DNA from: Citricoccus zhacaiensis
GTDB lineage: Bacteria > Actinomycetota > Actinomycetes > Actinomycetales > Micrococcaceae
Direction: 5' to 3'
Assembly (NCBI RefSeq): GCF_014645315.1
Contig: NZ_BMLQ01000002.1
Location: 310,001 to 374,000 of the forward strand
DNA length: 64,000 nucleotides
Shown: in pieces, positions 57,977 to 64,000 of the stretch
How positions within the stretch are numbered: the stretch's first letter is position 1
Layout of the letters: each line of letters begins with the position of its first letter
Program-made: the position numbers and the translations under genes
Notes under the pieces: generated by a model
What the model saw: the letters and a program-made list of their open reading frames with translations, nothing else
What the model was told of the DNA's origin: nothing
Databases searched by the model: none

Positions 57977-58569
57977 TGAGCACATCCGGAACGCCCCGGC
58001 CTGCAGGCCAACGCCCGGCCGGCGGTTCGTCGGACAGGGGAGCCACACCTCGCGGGACGCAGCAGCGGCCCTCGGCGCAAGGTTCCCGTCAGCCCGGCCA
58101 GCGTCCGCAGAATGCCCGTCCCACGGGGTCTGCGGGACCCGGTCAGAAGCGCCCTGCGCAGCGGCCCGCCGCCCAGGGACTAGTGCGTCCGGCGCCCAAG
58201 GCCAAGGTCCGCAAAGCCCGGCTGCTCGTCTCCAAGGTCGATCCGTGGTCGGTGCTGAAGATGGCCTTCCTGCTGTCAGTGGCTTTGGGCATCGTCACCG
58301 TGGTCGGAGCCGTGGTGCTGTGGACCGTCATGGACCTGACGGGCATCTTCGACCAGGTCAACGACCTGCTGGCTCAGGTCCTGGGCTCTGAGGGAGGGTC
58401 GTTCACGGTGCAGCAGCTGATCTCGCTGGGCCAGGTCGCCTCCTTCGCCACGATCATCGCGGTGGTCAATGTGGTGCTGCTGACGGCCTTGAGCATGCTC
58501 GCGGCCGTGTTGTACAACATCTCCGCGACCCTCGTCGGCGGCATCGGGGTCACCCTGACAGACGACTGA
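57976..58569 (+). CDS. DUF3566 transmembrane protein
   Basis: 197 residues. GTG 57976 overlaps the gyrA stop by one base. The first 75 residues are Gln/Pro/Arg/Gly-rich. The DUF3566 domain (about 80-197) begins KARLLVSKVDPWSVLKMAFL and has two membrane segments, with FTVQQLISLGQV between and a GIGVTLTDD end. This family is almost always encoded just after gyrA in actinobacteria. The function is unknown. Confidence 0.93.
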
Positions 58570-58584
58570 ACACCACAGCGTTCG

Positions 58585-58633
58585 CTGTGCGGGCAGAGAT
58601 GAGGGGCAGCACCTCTGATCTCCGCCCGCACAG
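58585..58633. terminator. Terminator after the gyrA operon
   Basis: Stem CTGTGCGGGC-GAGAT (from 58585) with ATCTC-GCCCGCACAG (to 58633), about 15 bp with one mismatch, and a small inner loop. The T-run is weak. Confidence 0.6.
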
Positions 58634-58663
58634 TGAGAGGCTCGGCCGGATCGTTCCTCGATT

Positions 58664-58691
58664 TTGACGGTCAGCCCCGCTGGGGTAATGT
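58664..58691 (+). promoter_or_regulatory. Promoter of tRNA-Ile
   Basis: TTGACG (58664-58669), 16-base spacer, TAATGT (58686-58691), about 50 bases before the tRNA. Confidence 0.65.
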
Positions 58692-58739
58692 TGACTCTCG
58701 TTCCGGAGACACGATTTCGTTCGGTCTTTCGAAACGTGA

Positions 58740-58813
58740 GGGCGTATAGCTCAGGCGGTTAGAGCGCTTCGCTGATAACGAAGAGGTCCCAAGTTCAAGT
58801 CTTGGTACGCCCA
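58740..58813 (+). tRNA. tRNA-Ile (GAT)
   Basis: 74 bases. Acceptor GGGCGTA pairs with TACGCCC, discriminator A. The anticodon stem-loop CTTCG-CTGATAA-CGAAG gives GAT, and the T arm GTTCAAGTC is normal. CCA is not encoded. Confidence 0.97.
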
Positions 58814-58858
58814 CCCACGCAGTCCCCCATCCGGCCGTAGGCCGGGGAAGGCGGCACC

Positions 58859-59026
58859 ATGAAGCCGGTAGTTCGACTGGCTGCCCTGGCAGCCGGCGTG
58901 GCCGCAGTGCTCGGGATCCGCTCCTGGCGGGAGAACGAACGCGGCAAGCAGGTCTGGAGTTCGGCCACAGATTCACTGGACAGCCCCGGAAGCCCGCGTG
59001 AGCACCATCCGGACGCACATAACTGA
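58859..59026 (+). CDS. DLW-39-family small protein
   Basis: 55 residues, ATG 58859 with GGGGAAGG seven bases upstream. An N-terminal hydrophobic helix (MKPVVRLAALAAGVAAVLGI) is followed by SWRENERGKQVWSSATDSLD. This is the form and place of DLW-39 proteins, which sit between the tRNA-Ile and tRNA-Ala genes after gyrA in actinobacteria. Here the signature DLW is replaced by QVW. The function is unknown. Confidence 0.8.
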   Translation: MKPVVRLAALAAGVAAVLGIRSWRENERGKQVWSSATDSLDSPGSPREHHPDAHN

Positions 59027-59035
59027 ACACCCCTC

Positions 59036-59108
59036 GGGGGCATGGCGCAATTGGTAGCGCACCTGCTTTGCAAGCAGGGGGTTAGGGGTTCGAGTCCCCT
59101 TGCCTCCA
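59036..59108 (+). tRNA. tRNA-Ala (TGC)
   Basis: 73 bases. Acceptor GGGGGCA pairs with TGCCTCC (one G-U), discriminator A. The anticodon stem-loop CCTGC-TTTGCAA-GCAGG gives TGC. The T loop TTCGAGTCC is normal. CCA is not encoded. Confidence 0.97.
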
Positions 59109-59113
59109 CCGAG

Positions 59114-59158
59114 AGAAGGGCCCGGGACACCAGCACCGCTGGTGTCCCGGGCCCTTCT
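59114..59158. terminator. Strong terminator after tRNA-Ala
   Basis: A perfect 20-bp stem (59114-59133 with 59139-59158), 5-base loop, then GTTTC. It serves the tRNA transcript and the convergent gene. Confidence 0.85.
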
Positions 59159-59190
59159 GTTTCAACCGGCTGCCGGGCGCCGGGTCCGCA

Positions 59191-60069
59191 TCACTCTGCA
59201 GACTTGGGGGCGGGAATCCCCTCGACCTTCTCCTCGGTGGCATCCACGGAGTCCACGGTGGCGGTGCCCGCGGCGACGCTGGGGGCCGGGGTGGCGGCAG
59301 CGGAGCTGGCGGCCGGCGTCGGACCCGGGACGGAGGGAGCCTTGGTGGCCAGGTCCGGATCCGCACCGGCCGGTGCGGGGGCGGGCGGGGCGTCCTGCTT
59401 CGGCAGCGGTGAGGGAGCCGGAGTCTTCCACGGATCCTCGACCGGCTTGGTCAACTGCCAGACGGCGACGGCCGCGACGCCAGCGGCCACCACGATGCCG
59501 GTCACGAGCCAGCCCTTGCCGCCCTTGTGCTGCTTCTTGGCCTGCTTCTTCAGCTGCTTCTCCGCCGTCTTGGCGTACTCCTCGGCGGCCTTCTTCAGCT
59601 TCTTCACGGTCTTCTTGTCACCGGTGATGTTCACCAGGGCCTTCTCGACAGCTGGGGAGACCTTGACGCCGTGAGCCGCCTTCGAGGCCTGGCCAGCTAC
59701 TGTGGCGAGGCGTGCCGACGCGGCGGGGACGTACTCGCCCTCCACCTTGCTGCGAGCCTCCTCGAAGGCCGGGGTCAGCCGGTCGAGCTGCGCCTGGACC
59801 TGCGGGGAGACCTTGTCAACGGCCCCAGACAGGACCGAACTCGCCTGGGCCAGGCCCGCCCTGACCTGCGGGCTGAGCTTCTCCATGGCCTCGGACACCT
59901 GCTGGGAGGTCTTCTCCCCGGCGGCCTTGCCCTGGACCTTGCCCTCTCCGAGGCCCCGCTCCGCCCAGGCCAGCGCAGCCTCCACCTTTGGGGCGGCCCA
60001 ATGTGCCGCATGGTCCACACCGGCGTTGATCCGGTCTTCGATGCTTGGGACAGTCGTCTTCTTGCTCAT
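59191..60069 (-). CDS. Hypothetical membrane-anchored protein
   Basis: 292 residues from ATG 60069 with GGAGG six bases upstream. It is helical and Ala/Lys/Glu-rich. A repeat-like element (KLSPQVRAGLAQASSVLSGA, KVSPQVQAQLDRLTPAFEEA) occurs at about 65-110. A Lys-rich stretch leads to one TM helix (WLVTGIVVAAGVAAVAVWQL, about 184-204). The Pro/Ala/Thr-rich tail is probably exposed outside. I do not recognise the family. Confidence 0.65.
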   Translation of the reverse strand: MSKKTTVPSIEDRINAGVDHAAHWAAPKVEAALAWAERGLGEGKVQGKAAGEKTSQQVSEAMEKLSPQVRAGLAQASSVLSGAVDKVSPQVQAQLDRLTPAFEEARSKVEGEYVPAASARLATVAGQASKAAHGVKVSPAVEKALVNITGDKKTVKKLKKAAEEYAKTAEKQLKKQAKKQHKGGKGWLVTGIVVAAGVAAVAVWQLTKPVEDPWKTPAPSPLPKQDAPPAPAPAGADPDLATKAPSVPGPTPAASSAAATPAPSVAAGTATVDSVDATEEKVEGIPAPKSAE

Positions 60070-60255
60070 CTGAACCTCCATGACGTGCGGTTGTGCACTG
60101 TGGTGTGCCGGCAACCCACCGGTCCGCCGGTCCTGGAGATAGCCTACGGGGTCCGGGCGGTCACGGCACGGTGAGCCCGGGGCGCGGGGATTCGGCTGTG
60201 GGCGAAGTTGCCACCACCGTTGAGCCGCGGCGGGTCCCGACGGGCACGGTGATGG

Positions 60256-60261
60256 AACAAT
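60256..60261 (+). promoter_or_regulatory. -10-like box before ppiA
   Basis: AACAAT exactly seven bases before ATG 60269, a leaderless arrangement. The hexamer is a poor consensus and the -35 is unclear. Confidence 0.35.
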
Positions 60262-60268
60262 GGCGACC

Positions 60269-60814
60269 ATGACTGCCATTGCAACGCACACCGCCACCAT
60301 CAAGACCACCGCCGGCGACATCCTCGTCGAGCTCTACGGGAACCACGCCCCGAAGACTGTCCAGAACTTCGTCGGGCTGTCCACCGGTGATCGCGAGTGG
60401 ACCCACCCGCAGACCGGGGAGACCCACAACGGCACCCCGCTGTACAACGGGACCGTCTTCCACCGCATCATCAAGGACTTCATGATCCAGGGCGGTGACC
60501 CGCTCGGCCAGGGTTTCGGCGGCCCCGGCTACCAGTTCGACGACGAGATCAGCCCGGACCTGGACTTCAACGCCCCCTACAAGTTGGCCATGGCCAACGC
60601 CGGCATCCAGAACGGCCGCGGGACCAACGGCTCCCAGTTCTTCATCACCACCGTGCCGACCACCTGGTTGCAGGGCAAGCACACCATCTTCGGTGAGGTG
60701 AAGGACGAGGCCTCCCAGAAGGTCGTCGACGCCCTGAACGCCGTGGCCACCGATGGCCGTGACAAGCCGCTCGAGGGCGTCTCGATCGAGTCCATCGAGA
60801 TCAAGGAAGCCTGA
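60269..60814 (+). CDS. ppiA: Cyclophilin-type peptidylprolyl isomerase
   Basis: 181 residues. Catalytic block FHRIIKDFMIQGGDPLGQG and NGRGTNGSQFFITT. No signal peptide, so cytoplasmic. Start ATG 60269 is favoured over ATG 60260 by the seven-base distance to a -10-like box. It catalyses cis-trans proline isomerisation. This position between the tRNAs and a rhomboid gene is conserved in actinobacteria. Confidence 0.95.
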   Translation: MTAIATHTATIKTTAGDILVELYGNHAPKTVQNFVGLSTGDREWTHPQTGETHNGTPLYNGTVFHRIIKDFMIQGGDPLGQGFGGPGYQFDDEISPDLDFNAPYKLAMANAGIQNGRGTNGSQFFITTVPTTWLQGKHTIFGEVKDEASQKVVDALNAVATDGRDKPLEGVSIESIEIKEA

Positions 60815-60820
60815 GTCTCC

Positions 60821-61882
60821 TTGTCCCACCAGACCGCGGGCGGTCCGGACGGAGGGGCGGGCCGGCAACTGCCGGTCTGCCCCCGCCATCCGGACCGCCC
60901 TTCGTTCATCCACTGCCAACGCTGCGGACGTCCGGCGTGTCCGGAATGCCAGCGTCCGGCCGCCGTGGGCATCCACTGTGTTGACTGCGCCGCTGGCCGG
61001 GGTCCAGACCGAACAGGCACTGCCGGTCCTGGACAGCCGTCCACCGATCCGTGGGGGGTTCCGCTCTCCGGGCCCAGCGAGGGGGCGAGGCCACCCTACG
61101 GCCAAGGCCAGCTGATCGTGCCGACGGGCACGGGCCGTTCCGGGCGGACAGTCGTGCGCCGCCGACCCGGGCAGCCGTGGGTCACCTGGACCATGATCGG
61201 GCTCTGTGTGGCCATGTATGCCCTGCAGTGGGTCACCTCGGGCCAGCGCATCGGGATCACCGAACAGTTCTTCTACGCTGGATTGCACACCTCTGCAGAG
61301 GCCATGGAGCCGTGGCGCATGCTGACCTCGGCGTTCCTGCACTCGCTGGGCAACCCCCTGCACATCGTGCTGAACCTGTACACCCTGTGGCTCATGGGAC
61401 GGATGCTGGAACCCGTTCTCGGATGGCCTCGGTTCCTCGCGCTCTACCTCCTGTCCGCCTTCGGCGGTTCCGTGGCGGTGCTGTTGCTCTCCAACCCCTA
61501 CGTCCCGGTGGTGGGTGCCTCCGGCGCCGTCTACGGGCTCTTCGCGGCCCTGTTCATCGTGATGCGCCGGACCGGGGGGAGCGTCACCGGGATCGCCGCC
61601 CTGATCGGTGTGAACCTGGTGATCTCCTTCCTCCCGGGGGCCAATATCTCCTGGCAGGGCCACGTCGGTGGCCTGGTCACCGGGGCGGCGTGTGCCGCGG
61701 TGGTGGCCTATCTGCCCCGTGGACAACGCGGGCCCGGGTTTCCGGCGCGATTGGACCAGCGGGCAGTCACTGTCCAGTGGCTCCTCCTCGCGGGGATCCT
61801 CGCGGTGCTGGCGGTCCTGACGGTCGTGGGCATCCTACGGCTCACGGACGCCACCCTGGTCCAGTACTGGCTGGATACGTGA
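60821..61882 (+). CDS. Rhomboid-family intramembrane protease with N-terminal zinc finger
   Basis: 353 residues from TTG 60821, directly behind ppiA. Residues about 18-60 hold paired CxxC/CxxH sites (HCQRCGRPACPECQRP, HCVDC), a B-box-like zinc finger. Six or so membrane segments follow. The catalytic Ser lies in VGASGAVYGLF and the catalytic His in GHVGGLVTG. It cuts transmembrane substrates; the target is unknown. Confidence 0.93.
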   Translation: MSHQTAGGPDGGAGRQLPVCPRHPDRPSFIHCQRCGRPACPECQRPAAVGIHCVDCAAGRGPDRTGTAGPGQPSTDPWGVPLSGPSEGARPPYGQGQLIVPTGTGRSGRTVVRRRPGQPWVTWTMIGLCVAMYALQWVTSGQRIGITEQFFYAGLHTSAEAMEPWRMLTSAFLHSLGNPLHIVLNLYTLWLMGRMLEPVLGWPRFLALYLLSAFGGSVAVLLLSNPYVPVVGASGAVYGLFAALFIVMRRTGGSVTGIAALIGVNLVISFLPGANISWQGHVGGLVTGAACAAVVAYLPRGQRGPGFPARLDQRAVTVQWLLLAGILAVLAVLTVVGILRLTDATLVQYWLDT

Positions 61883-61970
61883 GCAGGACATTCCCTGGTC
61901 GCTGACGCAGGGCCTCTGACTCGCACCGGTTGACGCCCTCCGAGTCGTGGTGAGGCAGTGAGGCGGCACG

Positions 61971-62014
61971 GACCCGTGGAGGGCCGATCCCCGAGGATCG
62001 GCCCTCCACGGGTC
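61971..62014 (+). terminator. Terminator after the rhomboid gene
   Basis: A perfect 20-bp stem (61971-61990 with 61995-62014), CCGA loop, followed by CCTTGTTTG. Confidence 0.88.
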
Positions 62015-62020
62015 CCTTGT

Positions 62021-62156
62021 TTGTCCACAGAGTTATCCACGGATGTGGATGAAATGACATGGCTGTGATTCGGGGCTTAAGTTATCCACAAGCGTTATCC
62101 ACAGTGTGGATGAATCACACGCATGTTGTTCACACTGTGGATACCCCTGTGGATAG
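62021..62156. promoter_or_regulatory. Second DnaA-box cluster
   Basis: In the gap 61883-62276: TTGTCCACA 62021-62029, TTATCCACG 62033-62041, TTATCCACA 62082-62090 and 62095-62103. One-mismatch boxes on the minus strand lie at 62105-62113, 62136-62144 and 62148-62156. The density matches oriC, 13 kb away. A DnaA-titration site or a satellite of the origin is inference. Confidence 0.6.
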
Positions 62157-62276
62157 CAAAACCCCAGGTCAGAGCATGAATGACAAAGAGTCTGGCGACT
62201 GTGGAAAACTCGGGCGTTTTGTTGATGCTCTCTGGCAGGTCTTCCACAATTGCGAAGGAGGCGGGAACATCGGTTC

Positions 62277-62903
62277 ATGACCGAGGAAGCCGCTGAATCC
62301 ACAGGCCTGTCGAAAGATAACCACAGGTCTGTCGGCCTGCCGCTCGAACAGCTGTCACAGCAATTGCGCTGGCATTGGGACCACCATCTGTCCGCCCGTC
62401 TGGCGGGGATGAGCGACGAGGAGTACCACTGGGAATCGGCTCGCGGGGCGTGGGGGCTGCGTCCACGGGGCACCACGCCACCGGACTATCCGGGCGCCGT
62501 GCAGGCCGGTGGCGGAGACTGGGTGGTCGACTTCGCCGTCCCCGAGCCGGAGCCCGCACCGGTGACGACGATCGCGTGGAGGATGGCCCACGTCCTCGTG
62601 GGCGTGTTCGGGGCACGGATGGCGGGTCACTTCGGCGGTCCGGAGGTGGACTACTTCACCTATGACTACCCGGGGACGGCTCGGGAGGCCTATGAGAGGC
62701 TGCACGCCGCTGTGACGGCCTGGTGTGAGGCGGTGGACTCGCTCGATGCCGGCGCGCTCGGCGCGGACGTGGGAGAGGCCGAAGGGCCGTGGAAGGAGCA
62801 CTCCATGCTGGAGCTGGTCCTGCACATCAACCGTGAGGCCATCCACCACGGAGCAGAGATGTGCCTACTGAGGGACCTCTATCGCGCGGACAGGAACGTC
62901 TAG
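62277..62903 (+). CDS. DinB-family protein
   Basis: 208 residues. Four-helix bundle type with a WHWDHHLSARLAGMSDEEYH opening and metal-ligand histidines at AHVLVG and NREAIHHGAEM. This is the DinB_2/DUF664-like group, often thiol-dependent (mycothiol or bacillithiol) transferases. ATG 62277 has GGAGG 15 bases upstream. The exact activity is unknown. Confidence 0.82.
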   Translation: MTEEAAESTGLSKDNHRSVGLPLEQLSQQLRWHWDHHLSARLAGMSDEEYHWESARGAWGLRPRGTTPPDYPGAVQAGGGDWVVDFAVPEPEPAPVTTIAWRMAHVLVGVFGARMAGHFGGPEVDYFTYDYPGTAREAYERLHAAVTAWCEAVDSLDAGALGADVGEAEGPWKEHSMLELVLHINREAIHHGAEMCLLRDLYRADRNV

Positions 62904-62935
62904 CGCCGACGGGTGATCCTCAGGGTAGGAAGCGT

Positions 62936-63223
62936 CTAGCGCCAACGCGTGGTCATGAGGAAGCCGACGCAGGCGATGCCGAAGCCGATGCCGATGTTCC
63001 AGCCACCGGCCTGCGGGAGGGGGGCCACGCCCATGGTGAGGTAGTAGACGACGATCCACAGCAGGCCGACGATCATCAGGCCGAACATGATGGCCTTGTA
63101 CCAGGTGGGCAGGGGGCCCGGCTCGGGCTTCTCCGCGCGCAGATCGGCCCGGCGCTGGCTTCGTTCGGCCTGCGCAGCACTCTTGCTCTTCTGGCCGGTC
63201 TTGCGGGACTTCGACTCGGGCAC
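62936..63223 (-). CDS. crgA: Cell division protein CrgA
   Basis: 95 residues from GTG 63223 (PESKSRKTGQKSK...) with AGGA seven bases upstream. A basic cytoplasmic tail and two membrane helices (YKAIMFGLMIVGLLWIVVYY; GIGFGIACVGFLMTT). It coordinates growth and septation with FtsZ in actinobacteria. It is divergent from trpG. Confidence 0.95.
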   Translation of the reverse strand: MPESKSRKTGQKSKSAAQAERSQRRADLRAEKPEPGPLPTWYKAIMFGLMIVGLLWIVVYYLTMGVAPLPQAGGWNIGIGFGIACVGFLMTTRWR

Positions 63224-63280
63224 TTCGATTCCTGTCCATGATGGTTCGGTCACGTCGCCGCACCGGAACCGGTCACGGCG

Positions 63281-63286
63281 TAGTCT
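63281..63286 (+). promoter_or_regulatory. -10 box of the trpG/pabA gene
   Basis: TAGTCT lies exactly seven bases before ATG 63294, suggesting a leaderless transcript. Confidence 0.5.
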
Positions 63287-63293
63287 GCTTCAG

Positions 63294-64000
63294 ATGAAGT
63301 ACTCGGCCCAGTCTAGCGGCGAACGTGGGCCCGCCCATGAGGCTGCCCCGGGGGCTCGCCGACCCCCCGATGCGCCGAGTACCTCCGGACCCGCCTCCGC
63401 TGCCCTGCCCGCCCGACACACGATGGGACCTCCGCTCATGACCTCCCCGACCGCATCCACCGACTCGGATCACGCCACCGTCTCCGAGGCCGTCTCCCCC
63501 GCCCGGATCCTCGTGGTCGACAACTATGACAGCTTCGTCTACACGCTCGTGGGGTACCTGCGGGAACTGGGGGCGGACACCCTCGTGGTCCGCAATGACG
63601 CCGTGAGCCTCGATGAGGCGACCGAGCTCGCGGCAGAGCGGGACGGGATCCTGTTGTCCCCCGGCCCCGGGACGCCCGCCGAGGCCGGCATCAGCACGGA
63701 CATGGTCCGGTGGGCCGCCGAGCAGGGCAAGCCCCTCTACGGGGTCTGCCTGGGCCACCAGGCGATCTCCGAGGCGCACGGGGCCACCGTGACGCACGCC
63801 GAGGAACTCATGCACGGCAAAACCTCCCGCGTCGTGCACGGCGGGCACCCGATGTTCGCCGGCGTCCCGGACCCCTTCACCGCCACCCGCTACCATTCCC
63901 TGGCGGCCGTGCGTGCCACGATTCCGGAGGAACTGGAGATCACCGCGGAGACGGACGGCGGGATCGTCATGGGTGTGGCCCACCGCAGCGTCCCCCTATG
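63294..64000 (+). CDS. trpG: Anthranilate/aminodeoxychorismate synthase glutamine amidotransferase (3' end missing)
   Basis: A class I glutamine amidotransferase cut off at the right edge after about 235 codons. Nucleophile Cys is in LYGVCLGHQAISEAHGA; PGPGTPAEAG and the oxyanion region are also visible. The HPES catalytic His lies just outside. ATG 63294 (leaderless) is favoured; ATG 63438 is a second possible start, giving a more usual N-terminus and without its own ribosome-binding site. TrpG and PabA cannot be told apart here. The crgA-trpG order is standard. Confidence 0.92.
   Translation, partial: MKYSAQSSGERGPAHEAAPGARRPPDAPSTSGPASAALPARHTMGPPLMTSPTASTDSDHATVSEAVSPARILVVDNYDSFVYTLVGYLRELGADTLVVRNDAVSLDEATELAAERDGILLSPGPGTPAEAGISTDMVRWAAEQGKPLYGVCLGHQAISEAHGATVTHAEELMHGKTSRVVHGGHPMFAGVPDPFTATRYHSLAAVRATIPEELEITAETDGGIVMGVAHRSVPL

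Overview
The window is high-GC actinobacterial chromosome centred on the replication origin. The gene order rpmH-rnpA-yidD-yidC-jag-rsmG-parA-parB to the left of dnaA, and dnaN-recF-dciA-gyrB-gyrA-tRNA-Ile-tRNA-Ala-ppiA-rhomboid-crgA-trpG to the right, is the classical actinobacterial oriC neighbourhood. The very high GC, frequent GTG/TTG starts, TANNNT boxes seven bases before start codons and the general protein style point to Micrococcales, probably Micrococcaceae (Citricoccus, Micrococcus, Kocuria or Arthrobacter relatives). The genus is an inference from protein style, not from a database match.

Left arm (1-19310): accessory and metabolic genes. In order: a truncated NlpC/P60 wall hydrolase; a PadR regulator translationally coupled to a HAAS-type membrane protein; a RibD/DHFR-type reductase and a luciferase-like flavin oxidoreductase; an OsmC thiol peroxidase; an uncharacterised four-gene operon (4597-8306) whose first two products look like WXG100/LXG-type secreted helical proteins and whose last two have unrecognised folds that may be secretion partners; a quinone-oxidoreductase-like dehydrogenase; a secreted ScyD/ScyE beta-propeller; a LysR regulator divergent from a metallo-beta-lactamase-fold hydrolase plus MHS-type transporter; a natural fusion of an NmrA-like SDR with an FAD disulfide-type oxidoreductase; an SDR, a small conserved protein and an M50 peptidase.

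Middle left (19360-29412): dnaB preceded by DnaA boxes, the rpsF-ssb-rpsR-rplI cluster, an M18 aminopeptidase, a GT87-type membrane glycosyltransferase, and inositol-3-phosphate synthase with a very strong terminator. After ino1 comes a 0.9 kb stretch holding up to three small ORFs with good ribosome-binding sites, closed by a long hairpin.

Middle (29413-49629): fhs, cca, a NUDIX hydrolase, murJ, and a membrane protein with a degenerate kinase N-lobe and a discoidin-like ectodomain. The trxB-trxA operon has an exact SigR/SigH-type promoter. ParB has an about 215-residue N-terminal insert. A 1.7 kb gene-free gap between parB and parA carries seven parS sites, with an eighth inside parB. Then come the rsmG-to-rpmH operon, dnaA and oriC (49059-49365).

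Right arm (49630-64000): dnaN, recF, dciA, gyrB, gyrA, a DUF3566 membrane protein, tRNA-Ile(GAT), a small DLW-39-type protein, tRNA-Ala(TGC), a membrane-anchored unknown, cyclophilin and rhomboid. A second dense DnaA-box cluster lies at 62021-62156, followed by a DinB-family protein, crgA and a truncated trpG/pabA amidotransferase. I see no insertion sequence, prophage, CRISPR array or rRNA operon.
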